Shown one piece after another: positions 7,325 to 17,000 of a DNA stretch of 40,167 nt (the stretch's first letter is position 1; every line of letters starts with the position of its first letter). The notes beneath the pieces are model-generated. The model was not told the origin of the DNA. It was given only the letters and a program-made list of their open reading frames with translations, and did not search any database. Both the position numbers and the translations under genes were made by a program. This stretch comes from JBGTSJ01 sp041940305 (lineage in GTDB: Bacteria > Planctomycetota > Planctomycetia > Planctomycetales > Planctomycetaceae). The stretch spans positions 1 through 40,167 of the forward strand of contig JBGTSJ010000038.1 of assembly GCA_041940305.1 (NCBI GenBank), in the 5' to 3' direction.

Positions 7325-9025
7325 ATGAGTGCGGCCTCCTCACCCGAATCCGACGTCACGCTCGCCTCGCTGCTGGAGCAGCTGGCCGAGGCGGCGCGGC
7401 GCGGGACCGAGCCGGACCTCGATGCCCTGATCGAGGCCCATCCCGAACTCGCCGACGAGCTGCGCGGCCTCTGGGCCACGGCCAACGTCATTGACGGAGT
7501 CGTCCTGGCCGCCGAAATCGACAGCAGCCTCGCCGACGCGCGGACCTCATCCGCGGCCCTCCGCTCACCCGCCGTTCCGCGGCGGATCGGACAGTACGAA
7601 ATCCTCCGCGAACTCGGACGCGGCGGGATGGGAGTCGTCTATCACGCGCGGCAAGCCGGCCTCGGTCGGACCGTCGCGCTCAAGATGATCCTCCGGGGCG
7701 AACTGGCGTCCGCGGCCGATGTCGCCCGGTTCCGCGGCGAGGCGGAATCCGCCGCGCGGCTCAGCCATCCGCACATCGTTTCCGTCTACGAAGTGGGGGA
7801 CTTCGAGGGGCAGCCCTACTTCAGCATGCAGTACGTCGAGGGGACCACTCTCGCACGCCGCATCGCCGATGGACCGCTTCCTCCGCGGGAAGCCGCACAA
7901 CTCCTGATCCCGGTCTGCCGCGCCATCGCCGCCGCGCACCGCGCCGGCGTCCTGCACCGCGACCTGAAACCCTCCAACGTCCTCATCGATTCGGCCAACC
8001 GCCCTTACGTCACCGACTTCGGCCTCGCCAAGCGGCTGCACCCCGGCGCGGCCGAAGGCGCCGAAGCCGCATCCCATGCCACCGCCCTCACCCACAGCGG
8101 CGCCGTGCTCGGCACCCCGGGTTATATCGCCCCCGAACAGGCCGCCGGTCAGCGCGGCGTGATCGGCGCCGCGACCGATGTCTACAGCCTGGGAGCGATC
8201 CTCTACGCCATGATGACCGGCCGCGCCCCGTTCCAGGCGGCCTCGCCGGTCGACACCCTGCTGATGGTGCTGGAGCAGGACCCGCCCCCGCCGCGGCTGC
8301 TCAACCCGCAAGCCGATCCCGACCTCGAACTGATCGCCCTCAAGGCGCTGCAGAAGCCGGCCGACCTCCGTTACGCCTCCGCCGACGACCTGGCCGACGA
8401 CCTGGAAGCGTTCCTGCGGCACGAGCCGATCTCCGCGCGATCGTCCCATTTCTCGCAGGTACTCAGCCGCGCCTTCCGGCCGACACACCACGTCGCCATC
8501 CTCGAGAACTGGGGGCTGCTCTGGATCTGGCATGCCCTGGTCCTGCTGGTGCTCTGCATCGTCACCAACGCGATGCAGCTGTGGGATGTCGACGCGCGCT
8601 GGCCGTACTTCCTGCTCTGGACGGTCGGACTCGGGGCCTGGGCCGTCATCTTCTGGAACCTGCGGCGACGGGACGGACCGGTCACCTTCGTCGAACGCCA
8701 GGTCGCGCACGCCTGGGCGGCCAGCATGGGCTGCTCGACGATGCTCTTCGCCGTCGAGGGGCTCCTCGGCATGGACGTGCTCATGCTCTCCCCCGTCCTG
8801 CCCCTCATCGCCGCCGCGGTGTTCGTCGTGAAAGCCGGCATCCTCTCCGGCGTCTTCTACATTCACGCGGCCGTGCTGTTTGCCACGGCGATCCCGATGG
8901 CGCTGGGTCAGCGCGCCGGCTGGGAGTACGGACTGACGCTCTTCGGCATCGTCGCCGGCGGGACGTTCCTCGCACCCGGCATCAAGTTCTATCGCCAGCG
9001 CATCCGCTCAATCAACGCGAGATAG
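7325..9025 (+). CDS. Serine/threonine protein kinase with polytopic C-terminal membrane region
   Basis: The 566-residue protein opens with a segment typical of planctomycete kinases (LDALIEAHPELADELRGLW, about 32-50). A Hanks-type kinase domain follows (about 88-365). It has the glycine loop LGRGGMGVVY (97-106), the VALK lysine K120, HRDLKPSN (catalytic D213), DFG (D231), and GTPGYIAPE as the activation and P+1 loop. All catalytic residues are present. From about residue 395 there are several hydrophobic segments (WIWHALVLLVLCIV, YFLLWTVGLGAWAVIFW, further ones to 560), so the kinase is cytoplasmic and membrane-anchored. There are no PASTA or WD40 sensor repeats; the membrane bundle itself may be the sensor. 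Substrates are unknown. Confidence 0.93.
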   Translation: MSAASSPESDVTLASLLEQLAEAARRGTEPDLDALIEAHPELADELRGLWATANVIDGVVLAAEIDSSLADARTSSAALRSPAVPRRIGQYEILRELGRGGMGVVYHARQAGLGRTVALKMILRGELASAADVARFRGEAESAARLSHPHIVSVYEVGDFEGQPYFSMQYVEGTTLARRIADGPLPPREAAQLLIPVCRAIAAAHRAGVLHRDLKPSNVLIDSANRPYVTDFGLAKRLHPGAAEGAEAASHATALTHSGAVLGTPGYIAPEQAAGQRGVIGAATDVYSLGAILYAMMTGRAPFQAASPVDTLLMVLEQDPPPPRLLNPQADPDLELIALKALQKPADLRYASADDLADDLEAFLRHEPISARSSHFSQVLSRAFRPTHHVAILENWGLLWIWHALVLLVLCIVTNAMQLWDVDARWPYFLLWTVGLGAWAVIFWNLRRRDGPVTFVERQVAHAWAASMGCSTMLFAVEGLLGMDVLMLSPVLPLIAAAVFVVKAGILSGVFYIHAAVLFATAIPMALGQRAGWEYGLTLFGIVAGGTFLAPGIKFYRQRIRSINAR

Positions 9026-9044
9026 GACACGCCCCCTCTCTCGA

Positions 9045-9608
9045 TCACCGCACACGTTGCGATCGCTCGAAGACGTCGTCAAACGGTTCACCGGTGATCG
9101 GATCGAGCCGCTCCACCTCGATGATCCGCCACTCGCCCCCTTCCTTCTGCCAGTCCACGTTCCACCGCGTCGGCTGATGGCCGACGTCGCCGAAGCCCAT
9201 TACGTTGAACGACCCGTTCGCCCGAAAGTGCGACTGCGCCCGGCTCTCGGAGTTGCTCATCGTGACCGAGACGTCTGTGATCCGCAGATCCTCCTGCACG
9301 TCGATCCCCAGCACCGCCCCGGTCGCCATGCCACGCAGTCGGATCGACTGCTCCGAGAAGTGTCTCAATGTCCCCCCCAAGTCCTTCTGTTGAAACGCCG
9401 CGGCCACTTCATAAATCGACGTCTCCACCCGCTCCCGCTCCGTGACGATCTGCTCTTCGATCACATAAACGCCAACCGCCAGCGCCGCCAGTAGCAGGAT
9501 GGGCAGCAGGTGCTTGACATTCTGCGTCGAGATCAGCGCCGCACCGAAGCCCGCGGCGATCGCCGCCAATACCAGAATCGGCGGCCAGGGAGTCTCGGTG
9601 AACCACAT
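9045..9608 (-). CDS. Small membrane-anchored protein, possible NTF2-like extracytoplasmic domain
   Basis: The 187-residue protein has two hydrophobic helices at the N-terminus (about 8-26 and 33-50). A soluble part of about 135 residues follows: a long helix (ERERVETSIYEVAAAFQQKD) and then alternating strands ending in WQKEGGEWRIIEVERLDP. This helix-plus-sheet pattern resembles SnoaL/NTF2-like folds, but I do not recognise the family. GGAGG lies about 9 bases upstream of the ATG at 9608. It ends tail-to-tail with the kinase, 19 bases away. Function unknown. Confidence 0.75.
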   Translation of the reverse strand: MWFTETPWPPILVLAAIAAGFGAALISTQNVKHLLPILLLAALAVGVYVIEEQIVTERERVETSIYEVAAAFQQKDLGGTLRHFSEQSIRLRGMATGAVLGIDVQEDLRITDVSVTMSNSESRAQSHFRANGSFNVMGFGDVGHQPTRWNVDWQKEGGEWRIIEVERLDPITGEPFDDVFERSQRVR

Positions 9609-9705
9609 GGCATGACCCTCCGGTTCGCGGCGGCGATACCCAGCTTACGCCGCAGGTCGGCGAACTGCTGGATGCTCTTCCTGAGAACGTCAATCGAGCG
9701 CACCG

Positions 9706-9737
9706 GAAACCCGACTTCTTTGCAGAAAGCGGGTTTC
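9706..9737. repeat. Degenerate copy of the AAACCCGGTTTC palindrome family
   Basis: GAAACCCGACTTCT (9706-9719) and AGAAAGCGGGTTTC (9724-9737) are inverted with two mismatches. The outer half equals that of the perfect palindrome at 7239-7271, so this is probably a decayed member of the same family. It lies in the gap between the nucleoside phosphorylase gene and the small membrane-protein gene. Confidence 0.45.
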
Positions 9738-9775
9738 TCTCCGCTCACAACATCTCTAGAGGCGGTTTCAGAACC

Positions 9776-9855
9776 GGGAGGGCGAGGCTCCTGCCGAGCC
9801 AACTTCGTTAGGGGACGCGTTAATACGACCAGCTCCGCGGGAGCGTCGCCCTCCC
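9776..9855. repeat. Inverted pair with GGGAGGGCGA ends
   Basis: The left end (9776-9800) starts GGGAGGGCGAGGCTCCTGCC. The right end, read on the minus strand from 9855, starts GGGAGGGCGACGCTCCCGCG. Each end carries a short palindrome (GGCTC-CTGCC-GAGCC on the left, GCTCC-CGC-GGAGC on the right). The unit of 80 bases sits 32 bases downstream of the stop of the purine nucleoside phosphorylase gene. It is a second REP/BIME-like family, unlike the GTAG one in stem and leader sequence. Confidence 0.55.
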
Positions 9856-9887
9856 ACACTTCACCATTCCAAGTATTGAAACTGCCG

Positions 9888-10763
9888 CTAACGAGCGCCG
9901 CGCGTTCCCGCTTCATGCGCCAGCAGTCCGCTCACCAGCGTCCGCAACTTCGGCTCGGCGGCGTTGGCGATGGCGATGATCTCCGCCACGTCGGCCGGCT
10001 TGAGTGCGTCCGGCAGGCACATGTCTGTCACCACGGAGAGGCCGACGGTCCGCAGCCCTGCATGGACCGCAACAATCACTTCGGGCACGGTCGACATGCC
10101 GACCACGTCCGCTCCGATCTGCCGCAGGAACCGGTATTCCGCCCGCGTCTCCAGGTTCGGCCCGGCCACCGCGACCAGCACTCCCCGATGAGCCGCGAAG
10201 TTGTGCTTGCGGGCGATCTCCAGGGCGACCTCCCCCAGCGCCTGATCGTACGGTGCGCTCATATCCGGAAACCGCGGCCCCAGCCGGTCGTCGTTAATGC
10301 CGATCAGCGGGTTGTCACCCATCAGGTTGATGTGGTCGTCGATGACCATGATGTCCCCACAGCGGTAGTACGGGTTCATCCCCCCCACCGCATTGGAGAC
10401 GACCAGCAGCTCGGCCCCCAGCGCCTTGAATACCCGGACCGGCAGCGTGAGTTGCTTGAGGGAATACCCCTCGTACATGTGGAACCGCCCTTCCATCGCA
10501 ATGACCGGCAGTCCTTCCAGCAGCCCGCAAACCAGCCGCCCGCGGTGCCCGGTCGCGGTGGACTTCAGAAAGTGGGGGATCGCCTCGTAGTCGAGCGTCG
10601 CCTGCACCTCGATCTGCTCGACGAGACCACCGAGCCCGGTCCCCAGAATGATTCCGGCGTGCGGCGTCTGGTCCCACTCGGCCCGAATCGCCGCGCACGC
10701 GGCCTGCACCTGATCGTATAGCTCCAACAACTCCGTGCCTCCTTGAGAGGTGCGTTCAGCCAT
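9888..10763 (-). CDS. Purine nucleoside phosphorylase (PNP/MTAP trimeric family)
   Basis: The 291-residue protein has the full set of type I PNP motifs: GTGLGGL (41-47), GHRGRLV (72-78), GRFHMYEGY (92-100), SNAVGGMN (123-130), GPNLETRAEY (201-210) and GADVVGMST (217-225). The enzyme cleaves purine nucleosides with phosphate to free base and ribose-1-phosphate in the cytoplasm, for salvage. The base-specificity loop reads VVTDMC (244-249). There 6-oxopurine PNPs have Asn after Thr (human N243) and MTA phosphorylases have Asp, so substrate preference is uncertain. ATG 10763 begins just before the homologous region; the longer frame upstream is low-complexity. It lies 122 bases after the ceramidase-like gene on the same strand. 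Confidence 0.92.
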   Translation of the reverse strand: MAERTSQGGTELLELYDQVQAACAAIRAEWDQTPHAGIILGTGLGGLVEQIEVQATLDYEAIPHFLKSTATGHRGRLVCGLLEGLPVIAMEGRFHMYEGYSLKQLTLPVRVFKALGAELLVVSNAVGGMNPYYRCGDIMVIDDHINLMGDNPLIGINDDRLGPRFPDMSAPYDQALGEVALEIARKHNFAAHRGVLVAVAGPNLETRAEYRFLRQIGADVVGMSTVPEVIVAVHAGLRTVGLSVVTDMCLPDALKPADVAEIIAIANAAEPKLRTLVSGLLAHEAGTRGAR

Positions 10764-10885
10764 GCCGCAGACGGCGACCGGATTGTAGCGGGGCATCCGC
10801 GGCATCGCATCCGCCCGTCCATAGCGGCCGGCGCAGTCTTCTGCTTCCCGCAGCAGAGTGTGGCGATGAAAGCAGAGTCGTCTGG

Positions 10886-12406
10886 CTACTCCGGGCTCGT
10901 CGCGGCATTCCGCAACAGGCGGACCGCGGCCTCGACGAGCATTTCTCCTCCTCCGGGCTCCAGATTCGAATTGGTCACTTCGTAGCTGCCGCCTGCGTAG
11001 GCGGCGCGATGCGGGATATAGATCGTTTCCACCGCATTCGACAGCTCGATGACCAGCGTCGTCTTGAACGGCGACGCCTGCTTGATCGCCAGGCCCAGCT
11101 CGACGAAGACTTCCCCGGGCAGGCAGACGATGGCGACGTCGCGGCCGACCGTCATGACCGTGACGTCCACCGGCAGCATCTCGCCGATGCCGTTCAGCGA
11201 GCGGCTCAGCCCCCACGTGATGTGTTCGGCGGCGTTCACATGCGGCTCCCGATGGAGCAGCTGATCCAGAATGAGCGTTTTGTAGGCGGTCACATGCTCG
11301 AAGAAGTCGACGTTGGCCCCGCTTCTGGCAAGTTCGACGATCTCCACCGATCGTTCCACTTCCTGCCGGCTGACATTCTGCAGCGGCAGTTGCACGGTTT
11401 CCGATTCCACGCGGAGGCGCGGATTCTCAACCGGCGCGAGCTGCGCCAGTTCCGGTGCGATGGTCGCCGCGAGCGACTCGCCGATGACCTTTGCGCTGTT
11501 TCGTTCGGTCGACGACGGATTGACGTGATTGATGTCGCCGCAGCATCCGGCGCCGAAGATCGAGATCAGCCCTTCTCCCTCAATGGCACGCAGGGACTGC
11601 GCAATATAGTACGGATAGTCTGCGCTCCACCGGGTGCCGCCGACCGTGTCGAGATGCAGAGCGAAGTTGCTGAGAACGCCGCGCAGCGTCCCGCCTTCGA
11701 CGTCACGCACCGTGATCAGCCCGATCTCGGGATCGATCGGACCGGCCGCCCGCACGACCTCCGGGTTGCTGTGATTCTGCCAGGTCCGGACGCTGCCGTC
11801 CCGCATGACGAAGCGGCGATTAAACGATACGGGCGTCATTTGCGTCGCGGCCCCGGTGTGCAGCTGCGCGGGCCGGGCCGCCTCGTGGGCCAGTACGATG
11901 GCCTCGGCCGGACCGTCGAGCAGCGACTCGATGTAGCGGGCCCGCAGTTCCGCCTGCGGGTCATCGCCCAGAAACAGAAACAGTTCCTTCATGTAGTCGG
12001 GTGCGGTATGCGAGTGAGTGGCGGCGATTACAATATGATCCGCCGGGATGCCGGTCCTGTCAGAGGCCCGCTGCCGCACTTCCCGCGACAGGTCGGTCGC
12101 GATGCCGATCAGGTCGCACACCACGAGTGCTGCGGATGTGTCGCCATCGCGAAACACAATCGCCTTGGCCTGCAGGGGATCGAGCGTCCCGTCGGCCAGA
12201 CGCTCGTGATAGTAGCCCGCCATGGGAAACCCCTCCGGCGGCGTGATCTCGGTTTCCGCGACCCCCACCAGCAGCCCTGTCTCTGTTTCCGATGTCGCAT
12301 CGGCCGCTCCGGCGACGGCCAGTGTTGCTGGCCCATCCGCCAGGCACGGCGCCGACGTCAGCAGAAGAGCGACCATGGCGATCATTCGGCAATGTAACGC
12401 GTCCAT
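10886..12406 (-). CDS. Neutral/alkaline ceramidase-like secreted protein with altered nucleophile motif
   Basis: The 506-residue protein has a signal peptide (MIAMVALLLTSAPCLADG). It then follows the N-terminal part of the neutral ceramidase family: LLVGVAETEITPP, MAGYYHERLADG, VIAATHSHTAPD (130-136 carry the metal-ligand His pattern) and NFALHLDTVGGTRWSADYP. At the position of the family active-site motif (NxGDVSP in true ceramidases, with a nucleophilic Ser) the sequence is GCCGDINHVNP (287-297), with Asn in place of Ser. It is also shorter than classical ceramidases and seems to lack the C-terminal immunoglobulin-like domain. It is therefore probably a zinc-dependent secreted hydrolase of other specificity, or inactive. 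Start 12406 precedes the signal peptide; the longer frame reads through non-coding sequence. The 235-base gap upstream shows no repeat or clear promoter. Confidence 0.8.
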   Translation of the reverse strand: MDALHCRMIAMVALLLTSAPCLADGPATLAVAGAADATSETETGLLVGVAETEITPPEGFPMAGYYHERLADGTLDPLQAKAIVFRDGDTSAALVVCDLIGIATDLSREVRQRASDRTGIPADHIVIAATHSHTAPDYMKELFLFLGDDPQAELRARYIESLLDGPAEAIVLAHEAARPAQLHTGAATQMTPVSFNRRFVMRDGSVRTWQNHSNPEVVRAAGPIDPEIGLITVRDVEGGTLRGVLSNFALHLDTVGGTRWSADYPYYIAQSLRAIEGEGLISIFGAGCCGDINHVNPSSTERNSAKVIGESLAATIAPELAQLAPVENPRLRVESETVQLPLQNVSRQEVERSVEIVELARSGANVDFFEHVTAYKTLILDQLLHREPHVNAAEHITWGLSRSLNGIGEMLPVDVTVMTVGRDVAIVCLPGEVFVELGLAIKQASPFKTTLVIELSNAVETIYIPHRAAYAGGSYEVTNSNLEPGGGEMLVEAAVRLLRNAATSPE

Positions 12407-12641
12407 GGCAATCAGCCTCTTTCTCGGTTTCAAATGGATTTCGAGTCGCCGGGTGTCCATGATCAGACGCAGAGGTCTCGTCGGGCCGTGCGGCTGAAGT
12501 GTATCGTGACCTGTCTCGCAACAAACAGGCCCACCCTCTCTCCGGTCGCGCGAACGTGGCACGACGCCTGCAAGCCGAAGTCGGCGCCATCGAGGACCTC
12601 GTTTGGTCGCCGGCGTCGCGCAGCAGTCGCAGTGGTGGGGC

Positions 12642-14081
12642 TTAGCCTTTGAGGATCGCGTCGACGACGCGGGCTTCCCGTCCGGCGGTGATCTGCTGTT
12701 CGCGGCCGCTGTGCAGATAGGCGAGCTGGGAGTGGTCGAGGCCGAAGCAGTTGAGCAGGGTGGCTTGGAAGTCGTTGGGGGTGACGACATCTTTGACGGC
12801 GCGGTGGCCGAACTCATCGGTCTCGCCGTAGGTCATGCCTCCTTTGATGCCGCCGCCCGCGAGCCAGACGCTGAAGCCCTGGCCGTTGTGGTCGCGACCG
12901 GCCGTGGCGGGGTCGCCGTGGTTCTCGGTGACGGGGAGACGACCGATCTCTCCTCCCCAATGCACGATTGTGGAGTCGAGCAGGCCGCGCTGCTTGAGGT
13001 CCGTGACGAGAGCCGCCGACGGCTGGTCCGTTCTGCGGCAGATGGCGGGGAGCGATTCGCGGATGTTGGTGTGCGAGTCCCAGGGCTGGCCCCCGTGGAA
13101 CAACTGCACGAACCGCACGCCGCGCTCGACCAGTCGCCTGGCAATCAGGCAACGCGTACCGTAATCGCGCGTCTCGGGTGCGTCGAGGCCGTACATCTGC
13201 TGCGTGGCCTGCGTTTCCTGAGTGATATCGAGGGCTTCGCGCGCGGCCGTCTGCATGGCGGCGGCCAGTTCGTAGCTGGCGATGCGGGCTTCGAGGTCGG
13301 CTTCGCCCGGATGCTCCTCGAGATGGCGGCGGTTCAGCGTCTGGAGCAATGCAAGGTTCTGGGACTGCAGGTCGCCGCGGAGATGGGGCGGGGCATCGAG
13401 ATTGAGAATACGGGGTTCCTGGGGCCGCAGCACCGTTCCCTGGAACAGCGGCGGCATGAAGCCGTTGGACCAGTTGTTGACGCCGTCGACGGGATGGCCG
13501 CCGGGGTCGGTCAGCACCAGGTAGGCGGGGAGGCTCTGGCTTTCGGAGCCGAGCCCGTACGCCAGCCAGGAGCCGAGGGTCGGGCGCCCGAGGACGCCGG
13601 GGATGCCCCCATGAAAGTAGCGAATGGAGACTTCGTGCCCGTTGGCGCCGGTATGCATCGAGCGGATGAGCGTAATGTCGTCGACGATGCCGGCGAGGTG
13701 CGGAAGCAACTCGGAGATTTCGGTGCCGCATTCGCCGCGCGGCGCGAACTTCCACGGGCTGCCGAAGAGCGATTTGCTGGCGCGATTGACGAAGCTGAAC
13801 TGCACGTCGCCGGGGTACTCGGTTCCGCTGAGGCGGGTGAGTTCGGGCTTGGGATCGGTGAGATCGACGTGCGAGGGCCCGCCGTGCTGGAACAGCGAGA
13901 TCATCGCCGTCGCCGTGGGCGCGAAGTGCGGCTGCTTCGGTGTGAGATCGTAGGATTGATGATCTTTGGGCAGGAGGCGCGGGGCGGCGCTCGCCTGCTC
14001 CTGCCGCATGAGCCACGCCAGGGCGATCGAACCGACGCCCATTGCATTGTTTGCCAGGAATTGCCGTCTGCTGAAGATCAT
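12642..14081 (-). CDS. DUF1501 protein, partner of the upstream PSD1 gene (pair 2)
   Basis: The 479-residue protein begins MIFSRRQFLANNAMGVGSIA, a clear Tat leader (SRRQFL). Its DUF1501 motifs are FQHGGPSHVDLTDPKPELT, RGECGTEISELLPHLAGIVDD, IVHWGGEIGRLP, GRDHNGQGFSVWLAGGGIKGG, and the end-motif FGLDHSQLAYLHSGREQQ. It starts 5 bases after the stop of the PSD1 gene at 14087 and is surely co-transcribed with it. DUF1501 proteins share the alkaline-phosphatase/sulfatase fold; substrate and activity are unknown. Tat export suggests it folds, perhaps with a metal cofactor, before secretion. Confidence 0.93.
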   Translation of the reverse strand: MIFSRRQFLANNAMGVGSIALAWLMRQEQASAAPRLLPKDHQSYDLTPKQPHFAPTATAMISLFQHGGPSHVDLTDPKPELTRLSGTEYPGDVQFSFVNRASKSLFGSPWKFAPRGECGTEISELLPHLAGIVDDITLIRSMHTGANGHEVSIRYFHGGIPGVLGRPTLGSWLAYGLGSESQSLPAYLVLTDPGGHPVDGVNNWSNGFMPPLFQGTVLRPQEPRILNLDAPPHLRGDLQSQNLALLQTLNRRHLEEHPGEADLEARIASYELAAAMQTAAREALDITQETQATQQMYGLDAPETRDYGTRCLIARRLVERGVRFVQLFHGGQPWDSHTNIRESLPAICRRTDQPSAALVTDLKQRGLLDSTIVHWGGEIGRLPVTENHGDPATAGRDHNGQGFSVWLAGGGIKGGMTYGETDEFGHRAVKDVVTPNDFQATLLNCFGLDHSQLAYLHSGREQQITAGREARVVDAILKG

Positions 14082-14086
14082 CGGGG

Positions 14087-17000
14087 TCAGTCCACGTAGA
14101 GGAATTCGTTGGAGGTCAGCAGTGCCTGGCAGAGATTGGTCAGCGCCTGCCGCTCAGGCGAGACGTCGGCAGGGAGTGTCTCAGGATGGTTCTGCATGGT
14201 GGCCAGCTGGGCCTGCAGGAACTCGACGGCGGCCGCCAACTCGTCGGCATCGGGATCGCGCAGATAGGCCGCACGCCACGCGGCGACGACATGAGCGGGC
14301 AGCAGCGGCGAACCGCTCTCCTGCGGGCCGCGAAACCCGGGGGCCGATTCCCACGTGCCGACCTGAGAATCACCGTTCGTCAACTGGAGGGACGCGGTCC
14401 AGTTGAACGAATCGGACGTCACGCTCGTGACGCAATCCGTCACGAAGTCGATCGTGTCTCCGCGCGTGACGGCCAGCGATTCGATGTAGGTGGATTCGCT
14501 TCCGTTGTGGACCAGCCACTCACCTGCCATGCCCGATGCGCTCGATACAATCCGGCCGCGCACTCCGTCACCGTGCTCGCTGCCATGTTCGAGAGTCCCC
14601 GTGATGCGGAGCACGCCGTCGGCGGGAGCGGTCCAGCGGCGGATCGGGGCGAATTCTGGATTCTCGCCCGTATGCCCGCCGGTCGTGCGCAGCATCACCC
14701 AGCCGATCTGCGGGTCCGGCAACTCGGGTCCGCCCTGCCAGGCGGCGCCGGTCCAGTGCGGCAGCAGGGAGAAGCTATCAACGTGACCTGATTCCGTGCT
14801 GTAGCGCCCGTAGCCGAACTGCCAGAGCGGAGTCTGACTGGCCGTCAGGGGCGTCCGGTCGAGACCGAGTGCCTCGGCGAGCGCCGCCGCGTCGGTCGAG
14901 ACGGCGCGAGCGGCGAGTTGGTCGGCGCTGCGGAGGATAAAGTCGCCGTTCATCATCATGAGTGACTGCGTCGCGACCGTGGATGACGGGCGGGACTCGC
15001 AGTTGGTCTGCATGACCGGAGCATCGAACGCCTGGAGCAATGCGACGGGCTGCGTGCGCCGCTGCTGCAGATAGAGCGACCGACGTCGCTGCTGCCCGTC
15101 CACGACGACCTGCCCGGTCTCATCTTCCTTGATCGCGACCGGCGGCCCGAACTGGGTGAGATCCAACTGGCCTGATGCGGCGAGGATGCGGTCGGTCAGC
15201 ACTTCGGCATCCAGCCGCAGCACGTCCTTCCGCCAGTAGTAGCGGTTTTCCGCGTCGATCGCGGTGCGTGCCGGATCGCGGAAGGAGGATTGGCGATAGG
15301 CCGTGGACAACAGGATCTGCCGATGCAGCGATTTGAGGCTCCAGCCCTGGCTGATCAGTTCGTCGGCCAGCCAGTCGAGAAGCTCCGGGTGGGTGGGCGG
15401 CGTGCCGAGACGCCCGAAGTCGGCCGGGGTGGCGGACAGCCCGCGGCCGAAGTGATGCATCCATACGCGGTTCGCGATGACGCGGGCCGTCAGCGGGTTG
15501 TCGCGGCTTGTGAGCCACTTGGCGAACGCCAGCCGCCGCCCGGTCGTCGGCAATTCGCCGCCGACGTCGGTGAACTCGATGCGCTGGTCCTCCGGCACGG
15601 CGACGGTGAGTGCAGCCGGCGCGATTGTCTGAGTGGGCTGGCGATAGTCGCCGCGGTAGAACAGCTTCGTCTCGGGCGCGTGTCCCGGCGGTTCCTGCAG
15701 GACGCGCAGGAACTCTTCGACCGGCTTCTTCGCACGGACGGCCGCGATCCGCTCGTCGTACGACTTGAGATCGTCGGCGGCCTCCTGGTTGTACTGGTAC
15801 AGCACGCCCGGCGAAATGTTGACGCTCGGGTGCTGCGCCAGCAACTGCTTTTGCTCATCAGTGCGCTGATCCGCGGCGGTGGCATACGCGACTCGCAACT
15901 GCTCCCGCAGCGGTTCTTCGAATTTCTCGAGTTCGGCGGCGACGGCGGCCGCCATATACTCGTCCTGCTTCGTCTGTCGCTCGGCCGCGATCTGCTGCGC
16001 TTCGGCCTCGACGGCGGCCGCGGCTTCGCGATCGGCCGCCGTGTACAGCGAGATGAGCCGCTCAGGGGGAGTGCGCCAGCTTTGCCAGTCGAGCGCCGGT
16101 TCGAACACGGCCCGGAGGGCGAAGTAGTCGGTCTGCGGAATCGGGTCGTAGCGATGGTCGTGACACTGGGCGCACGCCACCGATAGTCCGAGCAGCGACG
16201 TGCTCACGATCTTGAGCGTGTCGGCCATCACCTGGTTGCGGGCTTCCGGAGAGTTGTCGCCGCTGCCGGTTCCGTCCGCCGCCATCCGCAGAAAGCCGGT
16301 CGCGGTCAGCAGTTCAATCTGCTCGGGAGTGAGATCGCCGGCGACCGGACCCGCAAGTTCGTCTCCGGCCAGCTGCTCGATCACGAACTGGTCGAAGGGC
16401 TTGTCCGCATTGAACGACCGGATCACGTAGTCGCGGTATTTCCAGGCCCACGAGCGGACGGCGTCCTGCGTCGTCGCGCCTTCGGAATCCGAGTAGCCGG
16501 CGACGTCGAGCCAGTGGCGGGCCCAGCGCTCGCCGTAATGGGGCGACTCGAGCAGTTCGTCCACGAGCCGTTCGTAGGCCTGCGGGGAATCGTCGGCGAC
16601 GAATCGCGCCACCTGCTCTTCGCCCGGCGGGAGGCCGGTCAGGTCGAAGCTGGCCCGCCTGATCAGTGTGTGCCGGTCGGCGTCGGGCGAGAAGGAGAGC
16701 CCCTCAGGCATGGCGGACCGCAACAGCGCATCGATCGGGGTGCGAACCCGCTCCTGTTCCGGGTGATCAGGAATCTCAGGTCGTACGATCGGTTGGTACG
16801 CCCACCAGGCGCGCTCCTCCGGCGTGATTCCCAGCCCGGGACCGATCGAGTCCGGTTCCGGCCGGGCCGTGGGGGCGCCCGAAGCGATCCAGCGCTCGAG
16901 GATCGCAATCTCGGCCGCCGGCACCTTGCCTTCGCCCGGCGGCATCTCCCCGGATCGCACCCGCTGGAGCAGCAGGCTCTCGTCCGGATTGCCGGGAACG

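Noticed and set aside
7565..8866. 433-codon open frame on the minus strand
   Set aside because: It is antisense to the kinase gene, and its Asp/Glu/Gly-rich composition is what the complement of a GC-rich gene gives.
9609..9705. Possible gene remnant upstream of the small membrane protein
   Set aside because: A minus-strand frame reads a short helical piece (SIDVLRKSIQQFADLRRKLG), but there is no start, no recognised family and a repeat at its edge.
10840..10857. Terminator after the ceramidase-like gene
   Set aside because: There is a 6 bp stem (TCTGCT/AGCAGA) with a 6-base loop but no T-run on the minus strand, so support is too weak.
10764..11216. N-terminal extension of the nucleoside phosphorylase
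   Set aside because: The extension is Arg/Gly-rich and overlaps the ceramidase-like gene on the same strand; the family starts near ATG 10763.
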